A program made the position numbers and the translations under genes. The notes below the pieces were generated by a model, which was given only the letters and a program-made list of their open reading frames with translations, made no database searches and was not told where the DNA came from. A stretch of 64,000 nucleotides of DNA, taken from the NCBI RefSeq assembly GCF_051020985.1, contig NC_135007.1, forward strand, positions 1,981,001-2,045,000. The letters run 5' to 3'. This DNA comes from Nomia melanderi. Taxonomy: Eukaryota; Arthropoda; Insecta; Hymenoptera; Halictidae. Positions 25,260 to 37,284 of the stretch are shown here, piece by piece; position 1 is the stretch's first letter; every line of letters starts with the position of its first letter.

Positions 25260-25915
25260 TAGAAAACGTCAAAGTTGAGGATGAAAAAAAAAGTGTGTTT
25301 CTAGTTGCCATCATTAAAGCTGTTCTGTTTGAAACAAGAAAACCTAATTGTTTCATTTTTTCTTGCTTTTTTAAATCTTCAAATCACTGTAAAAATTAGA
25401 AAACATCTTTTTGGCATGATTAATACTGACTCCACTGCTACAGTTATCCATGTGTCGATGACAGATGCAAAATTTGAGCTCGATCAAATCAATAGTTTTC
25501 GAAGTACATGGAAATCAATTCGAAAAATGTGTCAAGAAAAACTTGTTCAAATTTTGAGTTCCTGTGGCCGGGCTATGACAGTGCCACACAAAAAGATCTT
25601 TAACATCGTAATTTTTTTAAATATGACTACAAACTTTTACAAATACGCTTTTACAGGGCTATATTTTCAATGTATAAAAATAATCGATTGTTTTGTCCGA
25701 TCATACTGGAATATCCCCTTAACATCTTGGCCTATGGTTTAGTTTTCGACTGTGATCGATACAACAGCTTTGTCAGCAATAATTTATTGAAGAAAGAAGA
25801 AATTTCTATCCATATTCTATGTTCACCTTTGCTCTAAAATATAATAATTGATAACGGAAACATAATATTTCATTTGAATTCACAAGGATTGAGTAATATG
25901 TATTTTACTTAAATT
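25260..25915. repeat. Dispersed repeat L, copy 1, with a short reading frame
   Basis: The right part (about 25790-25895, including TTCTATGTTCACC and CATTTGAATTCAC) aligns with 53030-53110 on the same strand and with 38800-38905 on the opposite strand, so it belongs to a dispersed family. A plus-strand frame of 145 residues (25305-25742) lies in the left part. Its segment around residues 50-80 faintly recalls piggyBac-type transposases, but the frame is interrupted on both sides and no catalytic aspartates can be placed. I regard it as repeat-derived rather than a gene. Confidence 0.45.
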
Positions 25916-26162
25916 CTAACACGTTGACTTCCATGAAAAATTTCAGAGTTTCATGCATCGCTCATTCTTTTGTAGTAAACATAAAAAGGATCAGTTACAT
26001 TATTATTAGATAAGGAAATTCTTATGTTACACTGCTATTTATGTATTTGTTTAAATTATTGAATATGTTTATTCATCATGAGTTATCTGATAAATTATAA
26101 TTGTTTTCAAGTAATTTGAAAGCTTCGGTTATCGGTAACCGCTGTGGCAGTCAACATGTTAA
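25916..26162. mobile_element. Family B TTAA miniature element, copy 3
   Basis: The left end is CTAACACGTTGACTTCCATG (TSD decayed to CTAA) and the right end is GTGGCAGTCAACATGTTAA. The subterminal block GAAAGCTTCGGTTATCGGTA is shared with the other copies. The element is 247 bp and lies directly after dispersed repeat L. Confidence 0.88.
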
Positions 26163-27072
26163 CAGAATTTATGGAACAAGGTTTATGTGATACCTTTACT
26201 GATACAATTACAGTAACATCTTTAATGTCGCTAAATTGAAAAGTTCCATTTCATTTGAACCTTTCACGCCATTATAAAATATCAAAAAAAAAAAAATTAA
26301 AATTAAATTCTTTAACAAAATATTACATTAGATTTTTTATAAATAACGTAAATTGAATTTGATATAAAAATACTATCTCAAATCATATTTTATTTTTTGA
26401 AATTTCCATAATAACAATGTTGTACTGAAATTAAAAACAAATGTTACATCTAATAAATTTTAACAGTTCAATTAGAAAGTGTTATTATTTAAATTTAAAT
26501 TGCTAGAATGTTATGTATGTACAACTAAGTTACAAATCGCTAATATAAATGATCTTTTTGATACTATTGATACTATTTATTCTCAGTATTATTTGAATAC
26601 CTAATACGCAACAAGTATTGGATATGCTGAAAGCTCCTCGACATTCATTACCGTCTACCGGCACTATTCAATGCACGGAAGCTCTGCTGTGCTATGAAAA
26701 GGTAATGTAAAGAAGGAAAAGACTGCCGAAGGTAAATGAAATCATACAGTTAATAGGTCCTTCAACTGGTAATGAAGACTAAAAACATTTCATTTATAGA
26801 AAGTGCTAATTGAATAATATTAAGAGCTTCATGAAATCAACAGGGTAATATTACTAAACTCTGTCTTTTATAATTAATTTATAAAAGCATGATTACACAA
26901 AACATGTTAAAATAAAAATTTCGTTAAGATGTAACAAAATTCTTCTTTTCATTTACAATATCAATGGTATATAGAGTGTACCACAACATACGAGACTAAT
27001 TTCGGGAGTGGATAGAGGACACAAAAATAATTTAAAAAAGTTCTTATCAGCACATGTCCTACTTGAACTTGT
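26163..27072. other. A/T-rich stretch without recognised gene
   Basis: No feature was assigned. At about 26968-27066 a sequence beginning TATATAGAGTGTACCACAAC looks like another insect repeat terminus, into which element J (27073) may have inserted, but no partner end was found. Confidence 0.4.
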
Positions 27073-27317
27073 TTAACCTTTAAGTATGGACGTGAATTTA
27101 ACCTTTGACCATGGAAGTCTGAAAATTATCCATTAATGTTAAATATTATCGTGTATAGCAACTGATAAAAAAATTTGCTGTATTTATTTGTTTCTACTTA
27201 TTTAAATATCTCTATATAGCAATAATATTAACTATACAACGAAAATTTCACTGGTTTAAAAATTCACGATATTTTATATAGGGGCTGCGAAACCACACGT
27301 ATATACTTAAAGGTTAA
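27073..27317. mobile_element. Family J TTAA miniature element
   Basis: The left end TTAACCTTTAAGTATGGACG is matched on the minus strand from the right end by TTAACCTTTAAGTATATACG, continuing into TG. That is about 20 matching positions of 22. TTAA is intact on both sides (27073-27076 and 27314-27317). The element is 245 bp and non-coding, and is consistent with a piggyBac-type non-autonomous element. Confidence 0.9.
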
Positions 27318-27474
27318 AAGTTATAGGCACTGTTGTGTCTCAATAACCTGCACTGGCTTTCCTACATAGAAGATGCTCAGGATGGCTATCCTTGTTCTAT
27401 GTTTATGTACACTGATCAGTTTTGGCTAAATGTTTTCTGAACTTATTGATTTTATATGATTTGTCGATCGAGTA

Positions 27475-28158
27475 CAGTGGGACCTCGGACTTGCGTCTTA
27501 ATTGGTTCCAGAGTGGGCGACGTAAGTTGAAAAGGAGTTAAGTCTAGGGTACACAGGATAAACATGTATGCATGGATGCGAATATACATATTTGTACATG
27601 AATTTATCAGATTATGAGATACATTTTCTTTTGCATGTATAAAAATGGTAGAAGAGATTACATTTAACGAATGTTTACGAAGAACCGAAGAGATCACGAT
27701 GTTCACGAGTAATACTGGAACGTACTAGATACCCTTCTTTTATTAGCATTAAAACACGTTCTTTATCTTTAAGAAACGCCCTGGCAGTTGTTTTTGGCAA
27801 ATATATTTTTTAGTTAATTACAAAGCCGCTAATTCCACTATCAAAAGGTTTTATTATTCCTAATTTAAAGATGAGGACATCTGACGCGGCGGTGCTATTA
27901 TATACGTAATAATGGTCTTAATTCTCGGTTAATTACACTTGTATACTTATGTTTACTGTAAATATATTTTTATTTATATAAACTATAAAATTAAATTGCG
28001 TATAAACTATATAATCTGATATTATTTACCCCTAAAAATTCTTTATTCAAATAAGTTTCAGACTGATTCAGTTCAAACTAGACACGTAGAGCAAGAAATA
28101 TTGGTTAAAACTGCGAAACAACCTAAATCGGGAGAACGTAATTTAGGGCCCTACTATG
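27475..28158. mobile_element. Degenerate pogo/Tigger-like element (candidate)
   Basis: The left end CAGTGGGACCTCGGACTTGC, preceded by TA, is a typical Tigger-type start (CAG, then CCTCG, then a CG-bearing block). A degenerate inverted counterpart lies at about 28135-28158 (minus strand CATAGTAGGGCCCTAAATTA), followed by TA. The interior has no transposase. The left end is well supported; the right end is tentative. Confidence 0.5.
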
Positions 28159-29179
28159 TACACGTTTTTAACAGCAATGTGGCTAGAACAGGAGAATTGA
28201 GAGGAAAACAGTATACCCTTTCCCTGGCGTTACCTTGCGCAAGTTGTTGGGGATAACGCAACTGTTTGGTTCTTTTCTAGCCTCACTGCCGAACAGTTTC
28301 CTCATTTTAGTTTGTTCTCTTGCTAGAAAAGCAGGATAGCTCTTGCTATTTACGTTACGAGTCAGCAGTGCCTAATAATTAAGTGAATAAAAAGTATGTA
28401 CGTTAATACAAATAAAATTGTGCGATGCAATGTTTTATGTATTGTAATCGTGGTACGAGTTTAACTCATTATTCTACGTAAATGGGTTAATACAAGCTGA
28501 TATCTATAATCCTGAATGCTATAAAAGAACGTGTCATTGGCTAAGGATGGTTAGTAAAACTTTTTTGTAGCTATAAATGAAACTATTAAGACGGGTACGA
28601 TACTTGTCAATGTTCTTTCTTAAACACATTGCAGGTAATATAGGGTACAAGTAAGACGTCCGACTCGAGAGTAGAGAAACACGCGGCTCACTAACCTGAA
28701 ATGGGGTTCGTCGGATTTTTAACACCTCATTACGACGTTAATTTTAAGGACCCCATCCTAAAATGAGGTGGAGTTATTGTTCAGGTTAAATTTTAAAGAA
28801 TTTGGTTGTATTTTTGTTTAATTCAAAAAGAATCGACTATTCATAAAAAATTCACGAAGGAAAATTTATTTATAACTCTTAATATTACAAAATTAATTTT
28901 TGAATTTTAAAAATTGTCTTTATAATAGGTTGAATCTTCTGCATTAAATAAAGGAAAAACAATCCAAAAACAGTAGATAATTCTCCAGATAAAGATTTTT
29001 AAGTAAAGTTTGTTTTCATGAAAATGGATTAGTATAAAATTCACCAGGCTGTGAATTATAAACAAATTTGAAATCAGCTAAATGATAAACTTAATCTCTC
29101 ACCTCATTAATTTCACGTGCAGAGCATCATATTTCATTTTGACTTTTCCTGACATCGTCAAAAAGTGATCAAAATGTAA
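28159..29179. other. No recognised gene
   Basis: A/T-rich. Inverted words CACCTCAT (about 28726) and ATGAGGTG (about 28763) could form a short hairpin. The reverse-transcriptase part of the LINE remnant to the right would be expected here on the minus strand, but I could not recognise it. Confidence 0.4.
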
Positions 29180-31020
29180 TTAGTATGCTTTAAAATGGTC
29201 CTCAGATATGTTCCTAATGCTTTCTCATTCTCCTACTTCCCTCTCTAGTTCTCTATGTAATTCATTATATAGGTATCTCTTTCCTCCTTTTTTCGCTATC
29301 GCAGGATCTAAAACCGATGCATCCCTTTTACCTATGTATGTGACCTTTCCTTCTTTATCCCTCTTCCCTTTTCTTTTCGTTGTAGTTAAACCAAATTCCT
29401 CGCGAAATCCTAAAGCTTAGCTTCCTTCTGCGTTTAATTATTCATTCTCTGATATCCTTTTCCATTCCTCTCCTTCCGTTAGGCTTCCCTTTTCCTACTT
29501 TTTTCTAGTTCGTGCATTCCAATGCCGGACCACTAGTAGCCACAAACCCTGTTTAAATTTTTATTCAATAAAATTCTTTCTTACAAAAGTTTTCACCATT
29601 ATTACACAGGGATTCAAAGATTAACCTTTTTCCTACTTTCTTAATTTCAAATTCATATTTCTATTCATATACTTTCTAAGTAATTTTTTTTCCTCTGTTA
29701 CTATGCATTTTATTCAGCATGTGTAGCTTTTGTCCCACTTTCATTCCATAACAACCATATTTTTTTATACACATCTCTAGCAGCGGGACTCATAATAAGT
29801 AAAAATTCTTGGGATGGTTTCACATTACATCAATTTTTCGTCTCCTTGCAACATTTCGGCTATCTTCTTTTTTCTAACCTATTTTTAGTATTCCGTCATT
29901 CCTTCGAAAATTTATATTTCCTAAATCATTCTTCTTTAAATTATATTTTATTCTTTTGCTATTTGTTTATTTTTGTTAGTATTTTACTCATATTCTATTA
30001 CCTTTATGTCTTTCCCTCATGTTCTTTTCTTCCAATACCACTGAATCATTTTTTCTATACTTGTTATATGATTGTTCAAATAAATTCGCGATCCTTTTAG
30101 AAATTTCTTTCTCTTCATCACATTTTTTTCCACATCGCTAAAAGTGTAATAATTATCCCTCATTGTTGATATTTTATTGCACTTTAACTGTTTTAGTATC
30201 TTCTTGACAACACTGTCATTTCAACTCCATTCATTATCGTACTTTCTCTTTTTCTTCTTCTGATTTTTCAGTATTTGGCTTCTTCTTTCCACTTTCTTCT
30301 TTATTTTCTACTTTTTCCCTTCTTTCTGACTACTTCAATTGTTGCTTAAGCTCCTTATCTTTTGTCTTCCAACGTCGTAATCTTTTTCTTTAATCCCGTA
30401 ATTTTCTTTTAAATTTCCTGCATTTCATTCTTAATCCCATTACCTTCTTTCTCCTCTAATCCTTTTGCACTTTCCAATGTGGTATCTGTTATTTTTTCAT
30501 TATAATTTATCTTTTTCACTTTGGATTATATTATGAACCACCAAGATCTTAAGTTCTCTTAACATTCTTTTCTATAACTTTTCATTTTCTCTGTCATGGT
30601 TCTCTGGATCACTCTCGCCCATTGGCTTTGTCACATTTATTGTATCCTTTCTATCTGATTTACTTTCCTCTACCATTTCCTTGCTTATCCTAAGTATGTT
30701 TACATCACTTGTACTCAACAATTTTTCTTGTATCTTCTTCATCTTTATTTATTATATTTATTATAGTATATTTTATTATATAATTTATTATATTATTTTA
30801 GTATATAACTGTCACTGCCTTTATTCACCAGATAGTCCACTCACTGACCAACCGTCGCCATCGGCTCCACTTTCCTTATATACATTCTCTCCTAACCTGT
30901 TCCACGAGTCCACCTTCCACTTACTTACATTTATTCACTTTTCTTCCTTGTCCTTGTCAACATTTCCCTGAATTCTTCTCGCAATCATTTGTCCTTATAC
31001 TACCTCCACACTTATATTCT
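29180..31020 (-). mobile_element. Decayed non-LTR retrotransposon (LINE), minus strand
   Basis: The plus strand is strongly pyrimidine-rich for about 1.8 kb, so the minus strand reads as A/G-rich codons for charged residues. On the minus strand at about 30490-30361 one frame gives a heptad-like stretch ending IKNEMQEI*KKITGLKKKIT, consistent with a LINE ORF1 coiled coil broken by one stop. Farther on, at about 29368-29300, the minus strand reads EGKVTYIGKRDASVLDPAIA. This matches the T-Y-x-G...S-V-(I/L)-D motif of the ORF2 endonuclease in R1/Jockey-type elements. The order ORF1 then endonuclease is correct for the minus strand. Stops and frameshifts are frequent, and no reverse transcriptase was seen. 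It is a dead copy. Confidence 0.65.
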
Positions 31021-33160
31021 CGTGTAAACTGCTAATTAATTTTCTAAGAAGATTAGATTGTAGTTATCAATGCACAGAAAAAAAATCACGTCTTTAATAC
31101 GGGAAAAGTTCTTGTTTTGTAACTTGGTATATTTATACAGAATTTACACTCATTTATAACACAAGATTTGTAATTTCTAAATATTAATATATACAATGTA
31201 ATGATTACATTATTTGTCTGGACTACCAATAATATTTTTGTGTATGTGCCAAGCACACATATTTCAGTAAATGTAGAAGTATCTATAGATATCTATGTAG
31301 ATGAATCGACTTCGCTCGTATGTTTGCATTCCCATGAAATTTCAGCGTTCTGCGTTTTTCTAGTTGGTTGAATTTGCATTATGCAAATGTCTAATTTGAT
31401 TACATCAACCTGGTGACCGAGGTGGAGCTCCGTTACAAGTTCTGCCCACAGGGACTGAAACAATTTCAGGAAATAATTTCAGCAAATCGTAACTTAGCTG
31501 ACAGATTAATTTCCACTTTTAAACCGCAATACGTGACTTTTCCATCTACGTTATACGATTCACGAAAATAATATTGTACAAAGACACATTGTGATTTTTA
31601 AATCATATAAGAATAAGTTTACAGATAATATATGATTACAGTTCTATAATTAATTAAGTGTAATAACTAACAGTAATTTAAAAAATTTTATTTTATTTAT
31701 CTTATCATCTGTCAATGTAGTTAAATTATGAGAATATGCTTCACGTTATATCTCTATAAAAAGAAATAGAGAAACTGATGGTGTTTTTTCGAAAATAATG
31801 AAACCATTTGCTTGATATTGTAACACAGATGTTGAATCCTATAATGTTTGTATCGCAAATAATTGAAAAGGCATATTATGTTTGGTATGACTTTGATTGT
31901 TTAAAATATTATTAAATAAAAATGTTTCAAAATTATTTATTATTTGTAAAGTACCATCAGAACTTGAAATAATTCCTTTAAAAGTAATACATCGTCATTA
32001 AACAAGAAACGAAAAACGTATTGTAAAAAGTGAATTAGATTTTTTTAATCATAAGTTTAACAAGAAATTTCAATAGACTGATAGGAATAATTAAATTTCC
32101 AGATTCAATTTTATTTTAATATTTCTGATATTAATATTTTAATTAACCTTCTATACTAAAAAAGAACAGAGCAATTGGGAGTGAAATGAAAGTGAGCCAG
32201 CGTGATCCTTATTCAAAATTTCTCGACGGTTTGACAATTTCAATTGAAGTAACCATGTGAAGTCTTAGAATGAAACGTGCATCAATAAATTTGTTTATTT
32301 TTATACATTTTATCATATACTTACGAAACTACTGTGAATAGAAAGTTAGGATTTTTCTCTTAAAAATGAGTAAAAACGTAATACAGTTTAGTTAATTTTT
32401 ATTTAACTAACGAAGAATTCCTCAATATTCATTAGAAAAATGATTCGGCTTTCACAGATACATTTATAATGTATTTTAATTAGACTTAGACTGTTTCTTT
32501 CATTGCTTCTTTAATTTAAATTTAAATTGTACAGAACGCTTATCCATGCGATGAAAAACAGTTTCCATTCAACATTGTGAATCGTTAAGAACTCACGAGA
32601 CATGAAAAATCTTAATCTCTATAAACTTGAGTAATTAATCTCCAATAACGTTACTTACAAATATATCTTCAATTAAATAAGGCATCAAAATTATTGTTAT
32701 CAGATTATAGATACATCTATTAGACATTTAACAGCAAAAATTTATTACCAGAATTTTATTAGCAGAAAATTATTCGAAGCAGAGGTTATTCGACATTTTG
32801 TGGAAATTTAATCTTATTATAAAATTAATGAAAATTTGGTTTGAGTCATCTGTTTATATATATCAGTTACTATGTTTCAATGATATAATTATACTTATAC
32901 TATAAAATTTTCTGGATCAGCATCAAAACAGTGTTTTTGTTGATCTGAAAGAGCCTACAGGCAATCGCGAGAATACTATGAGCAATCGAAAAGACTGTTC
33001 AGTCACTTAGAAGGATTTTTTATAGCTAAAACCATTTTAGTTGAGAAAATAATTATTATTCTATTAAAAGAATATTTATAGATACCTAATATACATCCAG
33101 TTTATAAACGAAAGTATAATGATTATTTGTTAACTGACAAATTTAATACCTATGTATTTT
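31021..33160. other. A/T-rich stretch without recognised gene
   Basis: Nothing beyond low-complexity A/T-rich sequence was identified. A slightly GC-richer patch at about 31300-31520 contains no recognisable exon. Confidence 0.5.
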
Positions 33161-33590
33161 AAGGGAAATTCGATTTACACGGTAGATTGGTTCCCCGAAA
33201 ATGCCGTGTAAATTGAAATCGTGCAATTCGAGTCCACAATTCACATTGAAAACAAATACACATGTAATATATTTAATAAATCCATATGAAACAGTTTTAT
33301 TTATTTTTAGGGTAAAATATAATACAAGAAATTACCAATATCATTTTATCTGTTTTTTTTGTTTTCAGCTTCCTTTTTACTAAAGATTCTTTTAGAAAAG
33401 TCCGTTCTTTCAATACCCATTTGGTGGTTGTAATATTGCAAAAAAGAAAATTAATGTAATTGTTACATTTGTCTGATCGAGCCGTGTTAAAGTGAAATGC
33501 AAGTGCCGTGTAAATGGAAGTTCTTCCACTTTTGTTCAATCGTGTTAAACCGAAATTGTACAATTCGAACGCCGTGTAAATCGAGGGCTA
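33161..33590. mobile_element. pogo/Tigger-like element with TTTACACGG ends
   Basis: Left TCGATTTACACGG at about 33170-33182 and right CCGTGTAAATCGAGGGCTA at about 33573-33591 are inverted copies. The word CGTGTAAAT or CGTGTTAAA recurs subterminally (33204, 33484, 33511, 33541, 33573), like repeated transposase-binding sites in pogo/Tigger ends. The interior is A/T-rich and non-coding. The exact left boundary and target duplication are unclear. Confidence 0.6.
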
Positions 33591-36162
33591 AATGTATTGA
33601 GATCAAGCGTTTTTTAAAACATGGGTCATTATGCGTAACAAGTTATTATGTCTATTTCATAACTAAGTTTCTAAAAATAATAATTACCCAGTGAGGAAAT
33701 AATATTTATGTTATTCACCTGACATGATATTATATGACAAAGAATTAATCGGTCAAGTGAATCGATCGGAAAGTTCTAAACAAAGCAATCTCAGTGATTT
33801 TCTGTTTACAACAGTTTCAGCAGTTTTGTTAACTATGTAGGTTCCATTGACTAACTTCTATAGATATAATTTTATGGAGGGACTTACGTTCGACAATTTA
33901 AAGCTATCATTACCGTTCTCCTGTAGCTAATTTCAACGCATTATGTTAGAATTCAAGCTTACCGTCAGTTAAATATCGTGGACTGATGCATTTGTAATTT
34001 TCGATGTGATATTCGGCAGCATGATCGTGCTGCATGGCAATTAAAAGGTTAATTGAAAAATATGTACGCAAAACAGAAAGTTTATAATAATAATTACACT
34101 TGTCAAGAAAGTTTGAAAATAATTTGACAATTATATAAAGATAAGTTTTACTTTAGTTGATTACTCATAACTGTAGTTTACCCGAGATAATAAAAGTTTA
34201 TTTTGACAATAAATATTTATTCTACAAGGTATTTAAAAGAAGAGTTAAATGTTTTAAGGATAGTTGGAAAATCGTCAAATAGAAAAAAACAGTTTTAATA
34301 TGAATCGGAAAATTTTGTGGTATATAATGAATAACGAATATCAGAATACAATAATTTAGATTAAAAATAAACTTTTTATCTAGCAATATGAAAGTATATA
34401 TTATATAATATAATAGTAGCCGAAAAACATACTAATAATAACTGTGTCTGTATGTACTATTGGTTTTATCCCAGAAATATCTTAATACTTAATTTTTTTA
34501 AATAAAAATGAACGGATTATTTTTACATTTAATTATAATATATAGATAGATAATCTACAGATATTGAAGGAGAATATATTTTAAATTAGAATAAGTTTTG
34601 TTCTTCATTTTTAAATATAAAAAAGTGTAAAAATATTGAATTATTTATAGGGTGACTCAATATCGACGTTGATAAAGAATTAAGTAAAATAAATAAAGAT
34701 GAAGCTACCGCTCAGAAAACGACGAGGTTTTCGCATCAAAGGACTGCTGTGGTAAAACGTGTTAGATCAACGTGAAAACGAAACTCGTAAAGTTTTACGG
34801 TCTGACGCGAGTTTTGCGGCGTCCGCAAAAAACAGAATGTTTTATACATATGAAGACTGAAATTCGATGGGTACCTAAGAGAATTAAGGGAAATTAAGAC
34901 GGAAGTTATTTTTTCTACGAAGACATGTGAATAGCGATCTTCTGAATTGAGATAAATTCAATTTTGAAACTTTGTATGCCGTATTCATCGTATTGAAAAA
35001 TATCTGTTTCATCATCAATGTCTATATATACTTTAAATTAAGCCTTAACAGCATGATTTCTTTATTATGCTTACAAACATTTCTACGGATATATTTTCGT
35101 TCATATATTACCGTAAAAATAACTAAACATCTAATATAAATCCATAAAAATCTTTTATTTAAATGTAAAAATTTGAATGTAATATCAGTGTTATAACATG
35201 CAGAAAATCTATCATAACGTTAAGCCATTACCGATATTTATACTGTATTTTATTGCTATTGACACTACTGTTACATGGGAAATATTTTACATCTATAATA
35301 TAGTAACAGAAAATGATGCGATGAAGGGAGAAATAACTGCACAAATGTTTCAAATAAGGCTTTCAGAAGTTCCAAACATCGGAGCGTTCATTGTATCCGC
35401 AATCAAATAATACTTTATTGCACAATGTAACGCGAATGTAACATATATAAATCATATTAAAAAATAGTTTGACTGATTAATACTTCTGAATGAAATTTTT
35501 ATTACCAAAAAGATAAAACAAACTATATAGCTAACAGAATAATAGACAGACAATTTGTAGAAGATTATTTTAACAATTTAATTGAAGTTGTGAATTCTAA
35601 ACCAGCACAAGTTCACTTTTTAACGTTAATTACATGAGTTATTGATTTAACCTTTTGCACTTGAACGTTTTTTTCGCTAAATATGTTCATTTTCTAATGA
35701 AATATCAATTTGTTTCGCAATATGAATTTCAAAATGCATCTCAATATTCTGAATGCTTTATAGCTCATTGACATTAACCAAATATTGAGATTTCCAGTTT
35801 TCAATGGGACAGAGCATAGCTTAAACTAGAAGAGACCTTCTCATGGATGAATCATACTAATTTTAGCACAGGATTTCCAGGTCAAGAGGTTGTGTCTCCT
35901 GACTATAAACAATCTTTGGTTAAGGGAGGTTTGACCTCAATCAAGATTGTCGAGCGCGCTCGAAAACCAGTTCGTTGCGTGCAGGCTCATTCCCCCACAG
36001 TACAGGGGGCCCATTCCCCTGCTCTGTAGGGTTGCTTAACGGGGCTTTTCGCGGACAAAAATCAGTATCCGGTGTGACCGTGATCATAGGTGGGGACAAA
36101 GTCACGTGCAACTATCCGCAGAGTGAAAGAAATGGACTTCAAATAACAGATTTCAAAATTCC
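33591..36162. other. No recognised gene; isolated repeat terminus and GC-rich patch
   Basis: A/T-rich overall. TTTATAGGGTGACTCAATAT at about 34645 resembles the end of the small element at 63332. A G/C-rich patch at about 35870-36130, with C- and G-runs (CCCCCAC, GGGGGCCC), has no recognisable frame and abuts the family H fragment and solo LTR. TTAACCTTTTGCACTTGAAC at about 35648 resembles a family C left end but has no visible partner. Confidence 0.4.
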
Positions 36163-36351
36163 ATTTAAAATTCTGCGTTTTCGTTCGTACATTATATCGA
36201 GTTCGAACTTTATATCAAATCGTATATTGCTCAATTAATCAGTTTTACAATTTTTGTCTTTCATTTTGTTTCTATTTCTGCTGATTGCAAGAACTTATTC
36301 ACCTTCATTTTGTAGCCAGTTAAATGCAACAGACCTTTCTGTTTATCCAAG
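36163..36351. mobile_element. Family H TTAA element, partial, interrupted by LTR
   Basis: The sequence from TTAAAATTCTGCGTTTTCGT through TTTTGTAGCCAGTTAAAT aligns with 59628-59790 inside the complete family H element. The homology stops at the left boundary of the solo LTR, so the retrotransposon may have inserted into this copy. No clear family H right end follows the LTR, leaving a later deletion or divergence. Confidence 0.55.
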
Positions 36352-37280
36352 TGTTACGTTCGGCAGATGCCTTTCGTACGACTCTTCGGTCTCTGACAAG
36401 AAGCACTGTATAGATAACCTTTTAATTCTTCATCTAAACAATTGCACCGTTTGAAATAGAGCAACTGGATTCGCGACCGCGACAGTGCATCACACAGCTA
36501 CTTCCACCCATTTTTGGGAGTATATAAACTCACTAATTTTTACTCTCATCGGTTTAATCTAAGAAAGGCTCCCGTACAACGTCGGTCCACGTTAATTATA
36601 AAATCGGTCAAGTAAATTCCAAGATCGAGTTAAAGTTCCCTTTCGAATCCAGTTAACCTTATACTATAGAATCCAGGAGTCTGGTAAAGTTCTATTTGGC
36701 AATACTTTTCGACCGTTCTCAGCACCGCATTGCTAGTGCGTCAACGGCGAGTAACTTAAATAATAATTTTATAATCATTTAAACTTATCGCGACACTAAA
36801 CACTTTTGTAACCATAATTATTCAGAATATAATTGAGTTATATTAGAAAACGTCGTGATTCTCTAATACCTTTAATTATTATCCAAAATTCTAATTAAGC
36901 GATTCGCTTAGAATCGAACGTTCCTACACAAATGCAATTTTATTGCTCGGATTGTATCGAATAATTATTCCATTAATCCAATTTCGCATTAGGTTCGTTT
37001 GCGTGTCTTTCTTAGTGGCTCCACAATTTCGCATTGGGTTTGTCCGTGAAATTTCATCCTCCTGCAGCTTCCTGATTTTGCATCAGGTTCGATTGCGCGT
37101 GACTCCATTCTTAGAGGCTCCCCAATTTCCCATTGGTTTCGTCTGCGCGTGTTTCCTAGTGGCTCCCCAATTTCGCATTGGGTTCATCCGCGTACCTCAC
37201 TAACAAACTGACTCCATATGACCAGGGTATAAATGCAGCCACCCGGCCTCTCGTACTGCTGGCAACCCTGGTTCGTAACA
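36352..37280. mobile_element. Solo LTR of an LTR retrotransposon
   Basis: The 929-bp unit starts TGTTACG and ends CGTAACA, the inverted TG...CA termini of retroviral-type LTRs. It is flanked by a 4-bp duplication CAAG (36348-36351 and 37281-37284). A TATA box TATATAAA lies at 36521-36528 and a second, TATAAA, at 37228-37233. No internal gag-pol sequence is present, so this is a solo LTR left by recombination between two LTRs. The 4-bp target duplication favours Ty3/gypsy over Copia or Bel/Pao (usually 5 bp), but without pol the superfamily is inference. Identity of the two target copies suggests limited decay at the edges. Confidence 0.85.
36978..37202. repeat. Minisatellite inside the LTR, five units of 45-50 bp
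   Basis: Five imperfect units share CCAATTTCGCATTGGGTTCG then a CGCGTG and CTAGTGGCTCC block. The first two and last two are best conserved and the third is most diverged. On the plus strand they translate to repeats of VAPQFRIGFV, but this is a by-product of the repeat and not evidence of a protein. Length variation here would explain LTR size differences between copies. Confidence 0.85.
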
Positions 37281-37284
37281 CAAG

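Noticed and set aside
26968..27066. TATATAGAGTGTACCACAAC as a small element terminus
   Set aside because: It looks like an insect repeat end but no matching inverted end was found, so no boundaries could be set.
34700..34757. Short frame MKLPLRKRRGFRIKG near a repeat terminus
   Set aside because: Only 18 codons, with no conservation evidence and no splice context that I could identify.
35648..35667. TTAACCTTTTGCACTTGAAC as a family C left end
   Set aside because: The matching right end (GTGCAAAGGGTTAA type) was not found nearby. It may be a decayed copy, but this is unsupported.
36943..37203. Frame with repeated VAPQFRIGFV peptide
   Set aside because: It is the translation of the LTR minisatellite, and the unit length varies so the frame is not preserved between units.
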